From positions 1-50,570 of the forward strand of contig NZ_CP109585.1 in assembly GCF_036250755.1 (NCBI RefSeq): 50,570 nucleotides of DNA, written 5' to 3'. Under the pieces are notes generated by a model. The model saw only the letters and a list, made by a program, of their open reading frames with translations, was not told where the DNA came from and searched no databases. Origin of the DNA: Streptomyces uncialis (GTDB lineage: Bacteria > Actinomycetota > Actinomycetes > Streptomycetales > Streptomycetaceae). Below, in pieces: positions 39,346-47,214 of this stretch; position 1 is the first letter of the stretch, and each line of letters opens with the position of its first letter. The position numbers were made by a program, and so were the translations under genes.

Positions 39346-39903
39346 TCAGCGGCGGAAGAAGAGGTTGCCGAGCTCGCCGCGCACGAAGGCGCGGATGATC
39401 TCGGCGACCTGGGAGGCTCCGGCCTGGGAGGCCGGGGCGACGATCGACATGACGGACGCGCCCTGGGCGTCGAACGAGAACGCCCAGCCGCCGTCGCTGT
39501 AGATGCGGACGTCGATGTCGGCGTCGCCGTGGTAGCCGCCGCGCGGGGTGTCGGGGCCGCGCTCGACGATGACGCCCGGGCCGCCGAGGCGGGCGGTGAG
39601 ACCGAGCTCCGTCAGGGCGGAGACGAGGTGGCCCTGCAGGGAGACGACCTGCGCGACGGTGCGCTCCGGCTTCGGGGCGCTCTCGTACTGGCGGGCCACA
39701 GCGCCGAGCGCGCTGCCCGCCAGGTCGCCCGTCCAGCTCCACTCGGAGACCGGCACTCCGTGCTTCTCGCCGGCGGCCCACAGTGCGGTGAGGAGTGCGG
39801 CGGCGTGCTCCAGGACGCTGGGTGCGTAGAGGCAGTGCAGGCGCTTCGCGGCCTTCTCGACGGCGGAGTACGCCTCGGTGCTGTGGGTGGTGCTCTCGGT
39901 CAT
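39346..39903 (-). CDS. Hypothetical protein (185 aa)
   Basis: ATG 39901-39903 with AGGAAACC. An all-helical N-terminus (YSAVEKAAKRLHCLYAPSVL, EHAAALLTALWAAGEKHG) is followed by a beta-rich region (GDADIDVRIYSDGGWAFSFD). No family recognised. Member of the transfer operon, flanked on both sides by hairpins that share the GGTTTCGGC loop. Confidence 0.65.
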   Translation of the reverse strand: MTESTTHSTEAYSAVEKAAKRLHCLYAPSVLEHAAALLTALWAAGEKHGVPVSEWSWTGDLAGSALGAVARQYESAPKPERTVAQVVSLQGHLVSALTELGLTARLGGPGVIVERGPDTPRGGYHGDADIDVRIYSDGGWAFSFDAQGASVMSIVAPASQAGASQVAEIIRAFVRGELGNLFFRR

Positions 39904-39917
39904 GGTTTCCTCTCACA

Positions 39918-39952
39918 GTGGCCCGGGGCCGGTTTCGGCGGCTCCGGGCCAC
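39918..39952 (-). terminator. Intercistronic hairpin with GGTTTCGGC loop (copy 2)
   Basis: GTGGCCCGGGGCC and GGCTCCGGGCCAC (13 bp, one G-T pair) around GGTTTCGGC. Same loop as 39302-39326. Confidence 0.5.
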
Positions 39953-40076
39953 ATGCTGTCGTCCGGCACTGCCGTCGCGGACCGGAATGCCCGGACGGAT
40001 GTGGTGGTGGCTGCCCGGCCGGATCCGGTCCGGGACCGCATCGGGGTGTGCAGCCGGGGCGCGGGGCGGTGGTTGG

Positions 40077-40096
40077 ACCTGTTGGGTCCAACAGGT
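40077..40096. repeat. Palindrome family copy: ACCTGTTGGGTCCAACAGGT
   Basis: 9-bp perfect arms around a GT centre, three bases 3' of the stop at 40100. Confidence 0.8.
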
Positions 40097-40099
40097 TGG

Positions 40100-40549
40100 T
40101 CAGGGCTGGATCCTGCCCCGCCGGGTGTCCGGGGCGGCCGCGGGGCCGTGTTCCCGGGCGAGGTCGGCGGCGGCGCGGAGCAGGACGAGGACGTCGGGCA
40201 GGGTCCGGGACGGGTGCTCGGACCACGACTCGTAGTCGACGTACGGGGCGCCGGTGAGCAGGCGCAGCAGCATCTCCAGCAGCGAGCGGGCGATGGACTG
40301 GGTGTCCTCGTCGCCGGTCCCGTCGAGGCGGGTGCGGTGCAGGGCGTCCCAGATGTGGTGGCCGGTGAGCGGGGCGTAGAGCTGGGGGTCCCAGTTGTGG
40401 CGTTCCATCAGGGCGGCGGCGGCTTCCAGGTGGCTGGCTGCCTGGTCGCCGGTGACCAGGTGTCCGCTGGAGCCGAACCACATGCGGGTGCCGGCGAGTT
40501 CCTGAACGGCGCGGTCCAGAACGGTCCGGCGGGATTCCGTGATGCTCAT
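40100..40549 (-). CDS. Hypothetical protein (149 aa)
   Basis: ATG 40547-40549 with AAGGAAC upstream. Predicted all-alpha: TVLDRAVQELAGTRMWFGSS, AASHLEAAAALMERHNWDP, and a C-terminal helix pair (SIARSLLEMLLRLLTGAPY, LPDVLVLLRAAADLAREHG). No catalytic motif. It follows the GGDEF gene with a 29-base gap on the same strand, so it may be a third component of that module, but this is positional inference only. Confidence 0.65.
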   Translation of the reverse strand: MSITESRRTVLDRAVQELAGTRMWFGSSGHLVTGDQAASHLEAAAALMERHNWDPQLYAPLTGHHIWDALHRTRLDGTGDEDTQSIARSLLEMLLRLLTGAPYVDYESWSEHPSRTLPDVLVLLRAAADLAREHGPAAAPDTRRGRIQP

Positions 40550-40578
40550 TCGGGTTCCTTCTTCGTGTCGGGTCGAGG

Positions 40579-41196
40579 TCAGGCGGCGAGCCGGAAACGC
40601 CCGAGCGGGGCGGCGAGTCGGCGGGCCGCGGCCAGGGCCGGGCGGGTCCGGCGGCCGCGGCGGCCGCGGCCCTTGACCGCGTACATCTCGGCGTCGGCCG
40701 TCTTGAGGGCGGCGGACAGGGTGGCCTCGGGCAGGGCGGCGAGCCGGGCGGCGCCGAGGGAGGCCCCGGCGGGCAGGCTCACGCCCAGGTGGTCGACGGG
40801 CTGGCGCAGGAGCCGGGCGAGTTCGTCGAGACGCTGCGGCAGGTCTCCGTCGTCGCGGAGGACCGCGACCATCTCGTCGCCGCCGAGGCGTCCGGCGACA
40901 CCGTGGCCGCCGCACCACCGGGCAAGCCGCTCACCGGTGGCGGCGATCAGCGCGTCGCCCGCGTCGTGCCCGTAGCGGTCGTTGACCGCCTTCAGGCCGT
41001 CGAGGTCGCTGAGGACCACGACGGCGCGGGGGTGGCGGCTGAGGATCCGGTGCGCGGTTCGGGTCCATCCGTCGCGGGTGAGCAGACCGGTCAGCGGGTC
41101 GTGACGCAGGCGGTGCAGACGCTGGTGGAGCCGGCGGGCGTGGGCGGCCCATCCGGCGGCCAGGGCCGCGGGTATGAGGCAGTGGAGGATCGTCAT
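40579..41196 (-). CDS. GGDEF-domain protein, probable nucleotide cyclase (205 aa)
   Basis: ATG 41194-41196. One N-terminal hydrophobic segment (residues ~4-18), then a complete GGDEF domain: HDPLTGLLTR (32-41), metal-binding SDLDGLKAVNDRYGHDAGDA (63-82) and signature GGDEM (105-109), with Met in place of the final Phe. The RxxD inhibitory site normally five residues before the signature is absent, so product feedback inhibition is unlikely. Diguanylate cyclases make c-di-GMP; the product here is untested. No HD-GYP or EAL domain is present on the plasmid. The next gene upstream encodes a PycTM-family effector. Confidence 0.88.
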   Translation of the reverse strand: MTILHCLIPAALAAGWAAHARRLHQRLHRLRHDPLTGLLTRDGWTRTAHRILSRHPRAVVVLSDLDGLKAVNDRYGHDAGDALIAATGERLARWCGGHGVAGRLGGDEMVAVLRDDGDLPQRLDELARLLRQPVDHLGVSLPAGASLGAARLAALPEATLSAALKTADAEMYAVKGRGRRGRRTRPALAAARRLAAPLGRFRLAA

Positions 41197-41281
41197 CGGG
41201 GTTTCCTGTTCTCGTCGGGGTGGGCCCGGGGCGGCGTGCGGGTGTGCGGCACGGCCGCCCCGGCGCGGGCAGTGGACCGCC

Positions 41282-41305
41282 GGACCTGTTGGGTCCAACA
41301 GGTCC
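41282..41305. repeat. Palindrome family copy: GGACCTGTTGG-GT-CCAACAGGTCC
   Basis: 11-bp perfect arms, the longest core match of the family, two bases 3' of the stop at 41308. Confidence 0.85.
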
Positions 41306-41307
41306 AA

Positions 41308-41760
41308 CTAGAGGAGGGCGGCGACGGCGGCGGCCGCCAGGACGGCGAGCGCGGCCCGGGTGATGTCGATCGCGCGCCGCAGTCCGCGGTGCTTGCGGCG
41401 GGCGATCCGGGACAGGCGCACCACATCCTCGGCCTGGCGGGACGGCGGCCCCTGCAGATCCGTCAGGAGCTCGTCGGGAGTGCAGTCGCTCCAGTAGAGG
41501 TAGGTGCCTCTCGGGGCCCCTACCAGGCGGGGGCGGACCACGCCGAGGATCAGGAAGATCGCGGCGGCCAGGCCGACGACTGCGACGCCGACCAGGACGG
41601 CGGTCAGCGGCGGGAGGTCACGGCCGGGGACGGTGGCGAGGAGCACGGCGAGCGGCAGGCTGAACGATGTGAGCAGCACTCCGCTCTTGGTGTCCGCGCG
41701 TCCGATCTCGGTAAGGACGGTGCGGGCGGCCTCGTCCAGACGGATGTCCGTGTCAGCCAC
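41308..41760 (-). CDS. Pycsar-type transmembrane effector (PycTM / DUF5706 family, 150 aa)
   Basis: GTG 41758-41760 with GGGGAGG upstream. The conserved N-terminal helix ends EIGRADTKSGVLLTSFS, followed by two transmembrane helices (residues ~28-45 and 51-75), a cytoplasmic segment (YWSDCTPDELLTDL, RLSRIARRKHRGLRRAIDIT) and a third hydrophobic helix at the end. This is the layout of the PycTM effector family, in which nucleotide binding leads to membrane damage during phage infection. Pycsar effectors normally sit beside a uridylate or cytidylate cyclase; here the neighbour is a GGDEF protein. Overlaps the DUF6919 gene by 8 bases. Confidence 0.8.
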   Translation of the reverse strand: MADTDIRLDEAARTVLTEIGRADTKSGVLLTSFSLPLAVLLATVPGRDLPPLTAVLVGVAVVGLAAAIFLILGVVRPRLVGAPRGTYLYWSDCTPDELLTDLQGPPSRQAEDVVRLSRIARRKHRGLRRAIDITRAALAVLAAAAVAALL

Positions 41761-42412
41761 GGCTGCCTCCCCGGGCGGTCTGCCGGGGGGCCGGTGACCA
41801 GGGGCAGCCTGGGGCGTCGGCGCGCAGACCGGTGACGAGGTCGAGGACGGGCCAGAGCCGTTCGCCGGCGGTTCCGTATTCGGGGGCGATGATCGCCAGG
41901 CTGACCGCACCGGCCAGGTCGAGGAAGGCGGCCGGGCTGACGCCCCGCCACTGGACGCGCATGTCCCGGTAGCCGAGGAGGTGGCCGAAGGCGGTGACCG
42001 GTTCGCCGTCGCAGGTGGTGACGATCTCCGGGGTCTCGTAGGTGCGGGTTCCGGGGTCGTTGATCACGACGGTGAGTCCGGCGTCGTCGGCGGCGGCCAG
42101 CAGGCGGTGGTACAGAGGCCGGTCGGCGATGTATCCCTCGGCCGCGGCCCGCTGTTCCCACCACAGGCCGTCGACGCCGGTCCCGGCCAGGCCGGGCTGC
42201 GAGCAGGTCGTGAGGAATCCGGCCCGGTTCAGGGCGGCGAGCGAGGGGACCAGGTGGGCCGTCTCCGGCTCGGGTCCGTGGTTCGGGGCGTAGCCGGGCC
42301 AGGAGCGGATGGCGCCCTCCAGCCACCGGGCCATGGGCTCTCCGAGCGCGGTGACGGTCTGCGGGGCCGCCCACTGGCGGCGGTCGCTCCGGCTCATCCA
42401 CGGCAGTTTCAC
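41753..42412 (-). CDS. DUF6919-type protein (219 aa)
   Basis: GTG 42410-42412 with GGAGGACACC. The sequence matches a family I recall from Streptomyces mobile elements: SRSDRRQWAAPQTVTALGEP, MARWLEGAIRSWPGYAPNHG, SLAALNRAGFLTTCSQPGLA. No catalytic residues are known. It overlaps the start of the PycTM-family gene, so the two proteins are made in a fixed ratio. Function unknown. Confidence 0.7.
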   Translation of the reverse strand: MKLPWMSRSDRRQWAAPQTVTALGEPMARWLEGAIRSWPGYAPNHGPEPETAHLVPSLAALNRAGFLTTCSQPGLAGTGVDGLWWEQRAAAEGYIADRPLYHRLLAAADDAGLTVVINDPGTRTYETPEIVTTCDGEPVTAFGHLLGYRDMRVQWRGVSPAAFLDLAGAVSLAIIAPEYGTAGERLWPVLDLVTGLRADAPGCPWSPAPRQTARGGSRG

Positions 42413-42458
42413 GGTGTCCTCCGGGTTCTTCCGGGCGGCGTCGCCGCCCCGGGTTAGG

Positions 42459-42476
42459 GGTGTTGGGTCCAATAGG
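42459..42476. repeat. Palindrome family copy, partly diverged
   Basis: GGTGTTGGGTCCAATAGG, about 30 bases 3' of the stop at 42506. Confidence 0.6.
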
Positions 42477-42505
42477 CCTGATGTGGTTCCGTCTCCGGTT
42501 CCGGC

Positions 42506-42844
42506 TCAGGCGGGGTCGTCGGTAGTGGCCCAGGTCCAGGGCTCGGGGGCGGCGGCCGCGGTGGCGGCTGCGGCCTGGAGGCGGGCTGCGGCTTCGGCGT
42601 ACGGCTTCTTGATGTGCCTGCTGGCGGCGGTGCGGCGCAGGAGGGCCGCGAGGAGCGCGGCCTGGTCGGAGTCGATGGAGTGTCCGGTGTCGCCAGCGGT
42701 GTCGAGGAGCCGGGTGAGGGGCGGCTGGTCGGCGGCGGGGAGAACGCACCGGACGTACTGGCCGAGTTCGCGGAGCTGGCGGGTGGGGAAACGGTCCACG
42801 CCGAAGAAGTCGCCGCCGTGGCTGACGGTGATGTGGCTGGTCAC
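42506..42844 (-). CDS. Small hypothetical protein (112 aa)
   Basis: GTG 42842-42844 with GGAGGAAACCA. Begins TSHITVSHGGDFFGVDRFPT and has helical segments (LLDTAGDTGHSIDSDQAALL, AALLRRTAASRHI) and an Ala-rich tail. Resembles small proteins of Streptomyces transfer clusters but I cannot assign a family. Lies between a two-TM protein and the DUF6919 gene. Confidence 0.65.
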   Translation of the reverse strand: MTSHITVSHGGDFFGVDRFPTRQLRELGQYVRCVLPAADQPPLTRLLDTAGDTGHSIDSDQAALLAALLRRTAASRHIKKPYAEAAARLQAAAATAAAAPEPWTWATTDDPA

Positions 42845-42857
42845 TGGTTTCCTCCGG

Positions 42858-43052
42858 TCAGATGCTGAGCTGGTGGACGAGGTCGGCGAGCGCGGTCAGC
42901 GTCTCGTTGATGGGGGTGGCCAGGCCGGTGGAGGCGAGGAAGAAGCCGAGGCCGCCGGCGGCGAGGGCGGGGCCGGTGGTCAGCGATCCGTTGCGGATCA
43001 GCAGGAAGACGGCGATGGCGAGCAGCAGGACGGCGCTGACGGACAGGACCAT
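42858..43052 (-). CDS. Small two-helix membrane protein (64 aa)
   Basis: ATG 43050-43052; GGAGGG lies inside the end of the upstream gene, indicating coupling. Two hydrophobic helices (VSAVLLLAIAVFLLIRN and PALAAGGLGFFLASTGLA) and a short amphipathic tail. Similar in size and layout to Spd-type spread proteins that form membrane complexes during intramycelial plasmid transfer (known for Streptomyces plasmids); exact identity not certain. Confidence 0.7.
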   Translation of the reverse strand: MVLSVSAVLLLAIAVFLLIRNGSLTTGPALAAGGLGFFLASTGLATPINETLTALADLVHQLSI

Positions 43053-43055
43053 CGG

Positions 43056-43907
43056 TCAGCCCTCCGTACGGCCGTGGCCGGGGCGGTCGTCGCAGCGGTC
43101 GCACCGGGCCTCGTCGTCCAGGGGGTGGCCCTGGTGGACGGCCAGGAGGCCGCCGGGGCCGGTGACGCGGTTCCAGGCCGGGCCGGGGCAGCCCTCGGGG
43201 CAGGGGACCAGGGCCTGCCAGTGGTGGTCGTACGGGTCGCCGTCGTCGTTCCAGCGGATGTCGAGTTCCTGTCCGGCGACGGCGAAGGTGCCGCTGGTGA
43301 AGTCGGCGGCGGTGGTGGGGTGCCGGGTGAAAACGGCGGCGAGGTCGTCGCCGAAGTCGCGGCGGACGTCGGCGAGCAGGTCCGGCCCGGCGGCCGCGGA
43401 GTGCCGGAGCATCCGGCGCATCAGGTCCAGGTCGTCGGCGTAGAACGCGTGCGTGAAGCCCTCAGCGAGCAGCCGCCCGGTGGTGGGGGTGTGGGCGTGC
43501 TGTACGGCGACCACCCCGGCGGGCACCTGCCGGGCGGCGGGCCGGTTGTGCTGGCGGGCCTGGCAGGCGGCGAGCGGGGTGCGGACGACGATCGCCACGG
43601 CGGGCACCTGGTGGGTGCGGGCCCGGGCGAGGAGACCGGCACGGATGCGGGGCTCGGTGCTGGTGGCGTCGACGACGACCTGCCGGTGACGGCTGAGGCA
43701 TCCCTCCAGCGCCAGGTCGAAGACGGTGACGGCGGCCCCGGTGGCGCTCTGGTCGCCTCCGCAGCCTGAAACGAGAGCGCGGATGGCGTCGAGTTCGAGG
43801 CGGTGGCCGGGCAGCGCCCGGGCCACTCGGGACTTGCCCGCCCCGGCGGGGCCGACGAGGACCAGGAGGGCGGGCTCGTCGAGGACGGAGGGCTGTCGGT
43901 CAGGCAT
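43056..43907 (-). CDS. P-loop NTPase / polynucleotide-kinase-like protein (283 aa)
   Basis: ATG 43905-43907 with GGGAGAGTCC. Walker A GPAGAGKS near residues 19-26 and VVVDATSTEPRIRAGLLARA, a pattern of PNK/zeta-type kinases (Asp in VVDAT). The C-terminal ~90 residues hold scattered Cys/His (CPEGCPG, CDRCDD) and could bind zinc. Common in Streptomyces plasmid transfer clusters from memory. Substrate unknown; a different P-loop kinase is encoded at 5563. Confidence 0.75.
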   Translation of the reverse strand: MPDRQPSVLDEPALLVLVGPAGAGKSRVARALPGHRLELDAIRALVSGCGGDQSATGAAVTVFDLALEGCLSRHRQVVVDATSTEPRIRAGLLARARTHQVPAVAIVVRTPLAACQARQHNRPAARQVPAGVVAVQHAHTPTTGRLLAEGFTHAFYADDLDLMRRMLRHSAAAGPDLLADVRRDFGDDLAAVFTRHPTTAADFTSGTFAVAGQELDIRWNDDGDPYDHHWQALVPCPEGCPGPAWNRVTGPGGLLAVHQGHPLDDEARCDRCDDRPGHGRTEG

Positions 43908-43921
43908 GGACTCTCCCTACG

Positions 43922-43952
43922 GCCCTGTTGGACCTGTTGGGTCCAACAGGGC
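43922..43952. repeat. Palindrome family copy with nested arms
   Basis: CCTGTTGG-GT-CCAACAGG at 43933-43950; an alternative outer pairing GCCCTGTTGG (43922-43931) with CCAACAGGGC (43943-43952) gives a 10-bp stem. About 37 bases 3' of the stop at 43989, directly before the next gene start. Confidence 0.8.
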
Positions 43953-43988
43953 TAATAGCTGGTGGGCTGGTGCGATTACGGGTTCTTG

Positions 43989-44486
43989 TCAGCGGCGGTT
44001 GTCGTTGGTGGTCCGGGCGATCAGACCGCGCGTCTCGGTGGTGTAGCTGCTGTGGTCCTGGTGGACCGTGCCCTCGTAGTGCTGGTGGATGACGGGCGGG
44101 GCGGCTTCGCGGGCCTCCTTGGCCCGCTTGACGACCCGGGACAGGGCGGCGAGGAGGGCGACCGGGGCGGCGCAGATGACGGCGAGGGCGAGCGGGTCGG
44201 TCTGGCCGGCGGTCCACAGGACGAGGGAGACGGAGCCGCCGACCGGGACGGAGGCGATGCCGACGGCGAGCATGAGGCCGCTGACGTCGGCGGCGTTCTG
44301 GCTCATCGGGGGCCGTCCGGGCTGGGGCACGGGCGGGGTGGGTCCGGTACGGGGGAGGGGGCTGGTGTCGCGGTACGAGGTCGGTGCGGGGGCCGGGGGG
44401 CGGTAGGCGGCCTCGATGAGGCGTCGGGCTTCGGTGGCCGCCTGGTCGTCGCTGAGCTGGGGGCGGGAGGCGGGCTGGTCGTGCAC
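43989..44486 (-). CDS. SpdB-like membrane protein (165 aa)
   Basis: GTG 44484-44486 with AAGGAGAACC. A Pro-rich cytoplasmic N-terminus (~60 residues) is followed by two transmembrane helices (SGLMLAVGIASVPVGGSVSL and LALAVICAAPVALLAALSRV) and a charged tail. Position directly after the FtsK-like translocase gene matches spd genes of Streptomyces conjugative plasmids, whose products help spread the plasmid through the mycelium. Sequence-level identity is not certain. Confidence 0.7.
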   Translation of the reverse strand: MHDQPASRPQLSDDQAATEARRLIEAAYRPPAPAPTSYRDTSPLPRTGPTPPVPQPGRPPMSQNAADVSGLMLAVGIASVPVGGSVSLVLWTAGQTDPLALAVICAAPVALLAALSRVVKRAKEAREAAPPVIHQHYEGTVHQDHSSYTTETRGLIARTTNDNRR

Positions 44487-44540
44487 GGCTGGTTCTCCTT
44501 GCCGGTCGTGGCGGGCGGGGGCGGGTTCCGGGTGGGCGGG

Positions 44541-46721
44541 TCAGGTGAGGGCGTCGTACGCGGCGGCCGCCGCGTCGGGTGTGATGCCGTCGCCGGTGAC
44601 CGCGTCGATCGCCATCTGGCGGTCGGCGGTGGGGACCATGTCCAGGAACGCGGCGACCTTGTCGGCGGCCGTCGCCCGGTGGGGCTTTGCGGGCTTCGCC
44701 GTGCGGGTGGTGGTGCTCCCGCCTGCGCGGTGCCCGCCGTCGTGGCTGTCGTCGTCGGGGTCGGGGGCGTTCCAGTCGCCGAGGAGTCCCTGGTCCTCCA
44801 GGGCGCGGATCTCGTAGCCGGTCAGGCCCTGCACGGTGGCGGGGAACAGTGCGGCGAGGTTGGCCTCGGCGTCGTCGCCGGAGAGGTCGACGTAGAGGGT
44901 GCGCATCAGGACGGGCTTGCCCTTGACGACGATCCAGCCGACGCCGCCGATGCCGGTGGCGTCCTCCGGGGTCTCCTTGCCCGCGATGCGGTCCTCGATG
45001 GAGAGGCGGGTCCCGCCGTACTCGCCGGGCAGCGGGTCGGGGATGTGCTCGCCCGCGACCAGGCCGTCGAACGCTCTGCGCGTGGCGGCGGCGTCGCCCA
45101 TGTTCAGGATCGTGGGGCGGCTGTTGGCCTTGAGCTGGTTGCGCATGGTCGTCGTGAAGCCGTCGTCGATCTTCATGTCCTGTCCGGCCGCTTTGAACCC
45201 GAGGCCGTACTTGCGGCCCTTGACGGACAGCAGCTCGGCACACTGGGCGATCTCCTCGCCGTAGGTCTCGTGCTTGGTGGCGGCCAGGTACTCGTCCACG
45301 TAGACGGTCAGCGCCCGGTACGGGCAGCCCGGGTCACCCGGCTTCCAGTCGCGGCGGCGGCCGTCGGCGCGGGGCATCGCTCCGCGGATGTCCATCAGGG
45401 CGACTGCGGCACGCAGCATCCGCACGATGTAGAGGGCGCCGACGCCGTGCCGGTCGACGTGCGGGGCGAGGAGGGCGATCTTGCCGTCCTCGCCCTCGGT
45501 GGCGACCCAGCTCGTCATGGACGCGTTGGCGTCGGCCGCGACGCACAGCACGATCAGCTGGCTCTTGCCGGAGCCGGAGACGCCGCCGACGAGCCCCAGG
45601 GCGATGCCCTCGGGCCGGTGGACGCGGCCGTTGACGTAGGTGCCGTTGTAGGAGACGCCGAGCCGCCAGAAGCCTTCGGCGTTGGGGGTGACGTCCGCGC
45701 GGGTGGCGATGTTGACCGCTTCCAGCGGCGGGATGTCGCACACCATGACGTGGACCCGGTTGCGGTCGACGTGCGCGAACACGCGCAGGTCTTCGTGGTC
45801 GGCGCCGACGGCGGTGCACAGCTTCCTGATGTCCGGGCGGGGGGCCTCGGTCTCGTCCTCCATCCGGGCCACGTAGTGGGTGACGCCGCGGGCGGTGTCG
45901 CGGGTGCGGTACTCCAGCACCGCCCCCGGAACGGCCTTGCCCGGCCGGGCGATCTTCTTCGCCCACCAGGCGGTGTGGTCCTCGCCGCTGCCGCTCTCCG
46001 CGGCGTCGAGGGCGTCGGGTGTGACCACGATCTCCGCCCAGCCGGGTCCGTGGCCGGTGGTGAGGACGGTGACGGCTTCGGCGCGGACGCCGAACGCGGC
46101 GGCGACGTGGCGGGGGTCGAGGTCGGGGACGGGGTGGCCGGGCGGGGCCTTCACCAGCGCGGAGAAGTCCACCCCGCCCGAGTCGTGGCGGGTGATGTTC
46201 ATCAGGCGGGTGGTGCCGGACACCGGTGCCCGGTCCCACATCGCGAGGATGTCCCGCCCGAACGGGTCCCCGTCCGTCTCGTCGTCGTGTCCGCTGTCGT
46301 GGTCGGGTGCGGGGCCGGCGGCGGCGAGGGCGAGCTGCGCCCGGTGCATGGTCCCGGCCCGGGTCAGGGGGGCGAGGGCCGCCATCACCGCGCCCCAGCC
46401 CGCGGCGAGGACGGCGTCCAGGAGCCATCCGGAGGTGAGCACGGCGCTCACGTCGAGGACGGCGGCGGTGGCGCACGGCAGGCCGCGCATCGCGGTCTTC
46501 AGGAGTCCGGCGTCGGGGGACTCCGCCTGCCGCCATCCGCGCCAGACGGTGAACGCGGCGGGGACCCCGGCGGCGCCGAGGGCGAGCAGGTTCGCGGGAC
46601 CGGTCGGGTCCGCGTTGGGGGCGATGGCCAGGCCGAGCGCCGCCGCTCCGTAGACGGCGCGCTCCAGCCGGGCCCGGCGGCGTACCGCGTGCCCGAAAGC
46701 GGCAGCAGTCGACATGGACAT
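44541..46721 (-). CDS. FtsK/TraB-type DNA translocase of conjugation (726 aa)
   Basis: ATG 46719-46721 with AAAGGA. Two N-terminal membrane spans (residues ~25-60 and ~85-120) anchor a FtsK/SpoIIIE-like ATPase with Walker A GGVSGSGKS (~377-385) and Walker B LTVYVDEYLA (~468-478), then a KAAGQD motif typical of the family. A Gly/Thr/Pro linker and a small helical C-terminal domain (PTADRQMAIDAVTGDGITPD) could recognise DNA. In Streptomyces the TraB protein alone moves double-stranded plasmid DNA (known), yet this plasmid also has a MobF relaxase, so the protein might instead act as a TcpA-like coupling ATPase. Confidence 0.88.
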   Translation of the reverse strand: MSMSTAAAFGHAVRRRARLERAVYGAAALGLAIAPNADPTGPANLLALGAAGVPAAFTVWRGWRQAESPDAGLLKTAMRGLPCATAAVLDVSAVLTSGWLLDAVLAAGWGAVMAALAPLTRAGTMHRAQLALAAAGPAPDHDSGHDDETDGDPFGRDILAMWDRAPVSGTTRLMNITRHDSGGVDFSALVKAPPGHPVPDLDPRHVAAAFGVRAEAVTVLTTGHGPGWAEIVVTPDALDAAESGSGEDHTAWWAKKIARPGKAVPGAVLEYRTRDTARGVTHYVARMEDETEAPRPDIRKLCTAVGADHEDLRVFAHVDRNRVHVMVCDIPPLEAVNIATRADVTPNAEGFWRLGVSYNGTYVNGRVHRPEGIALGLVGGVSGSGKSQLIVLCVAADANASMTSWVATEGEDGKIALLAPHVDRHGVGALYIVRMLRAAVALMDIRGAMPRADGRRRDWKPGDPGCPYRALTVYVDEYLAATKHETYGEEIAQCAELLSVKGRKYGLGFKAAGQDMKIDDGFTTTMRNQLKANSRPTILNMGDAAATRRAFDGLVAGEHIPDPLPGEYGGTRLSIEDRIAGKETPEDATGIGGVGWIVVKGKPVLMRTLYVDLSGDDAEANLAALFPATVQGLTGYEIRALEDQGLLGDWNAPDPDDDSHDGGHRAGGSTTTRTAKPAKPHRATAADKVAAFLDMVPTADRQMAIDAVTGDGITPDAAAAAYDALT

Positions 46722-46766
46722 GGGTATTCCTTTCACTTCAGGTCGTGCGGGGCGGGTGGGAAAAGC

Positions 46767-46805
46767 GGGGGAGGGGCGGCCGGGATGTCCGGCCGCCCCT
46801 CCCCC
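46767..46805 (-). terminator. 17-bp intercistronic hairpin
   Basis: GGGGGAGGGGCGGCCGG, GATGT, perfect complement. Lies between the 129-aa gene and the translocase gene; may separate their expression. Confidence 0.6.
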
Positions 46806-46824
46806 GTGCGGGGTGGTGCGGGGG

Positions 46825-47214
46825 CTACTCGAAGAAGCCGGGGCGGGGGGTCGCGGTGCGGCGGGAGGTCCGTACCTCGTGCAGGCCCCCGTAGCGCCGC
46901 CGGTGTTCGGCGGCGGCGGACTGCGCGTGGGTGGCGGCGGACCGGGCGGTGTCCTGCACGCGCAGGCACTGCCGGGCGGCGCCGCCCAGGGCCGCGGCGA
47001 CAGCCGAGGTCATCTCCACGTACCGGGCGTCGCCGCCCGCGTCCTCCAGGCCCTGCGCGAGGGCCTCGGCGTCCCCGGCGTGGGCCTTCATCCGCCGGGT
47101 GACCTCGGCGAGGTCCTCGGCCGCCGCGTCCAGCGCCTTGGCGCAGGTCCGCAGCGCGCGCTGGAGCCCCTCGTAGGTGCTGCTGGCCTCTGAGGCCCGT
47201 CCGAGGTCCGTCAT
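46825..47214 (-). CDS. Helical hypothetical protein (129 aa)
   Basis: ATG 47212-47214 overlaps the previous stop (TGATG). All-alpha pattern with heptads (LQRALRTCAKALDAAAEDLA, EVTRRMKAHAGDAEALAQG), resembling WXG100-type or transfer-complex coiled-coil proteins. The preceding protein ends in a related helical domain. Directly before the DNA translocase, so perhaps a structural partner. Confidence 0.65.
   Translation of the reverse strand: MTDLGRASEASSTYEGLQRALRTCAKALDAAAEDLAEVTRRMKAHAGDAEALAQGLEDAGGDARYVEMTSAVAAALGGAARQCLRVQDTARSAATHAQSAAAEHRRRYGGLHEVRTSRRTATPRPGFFE

Noticed and set aside
43962..47102. 1046-codon plus-strand open frame
   Set aside because: Runs opposite the translocase, SpdB-like and other genes with clear motifs; its translation is low-complexity Gly/Val/Arg with no domain.
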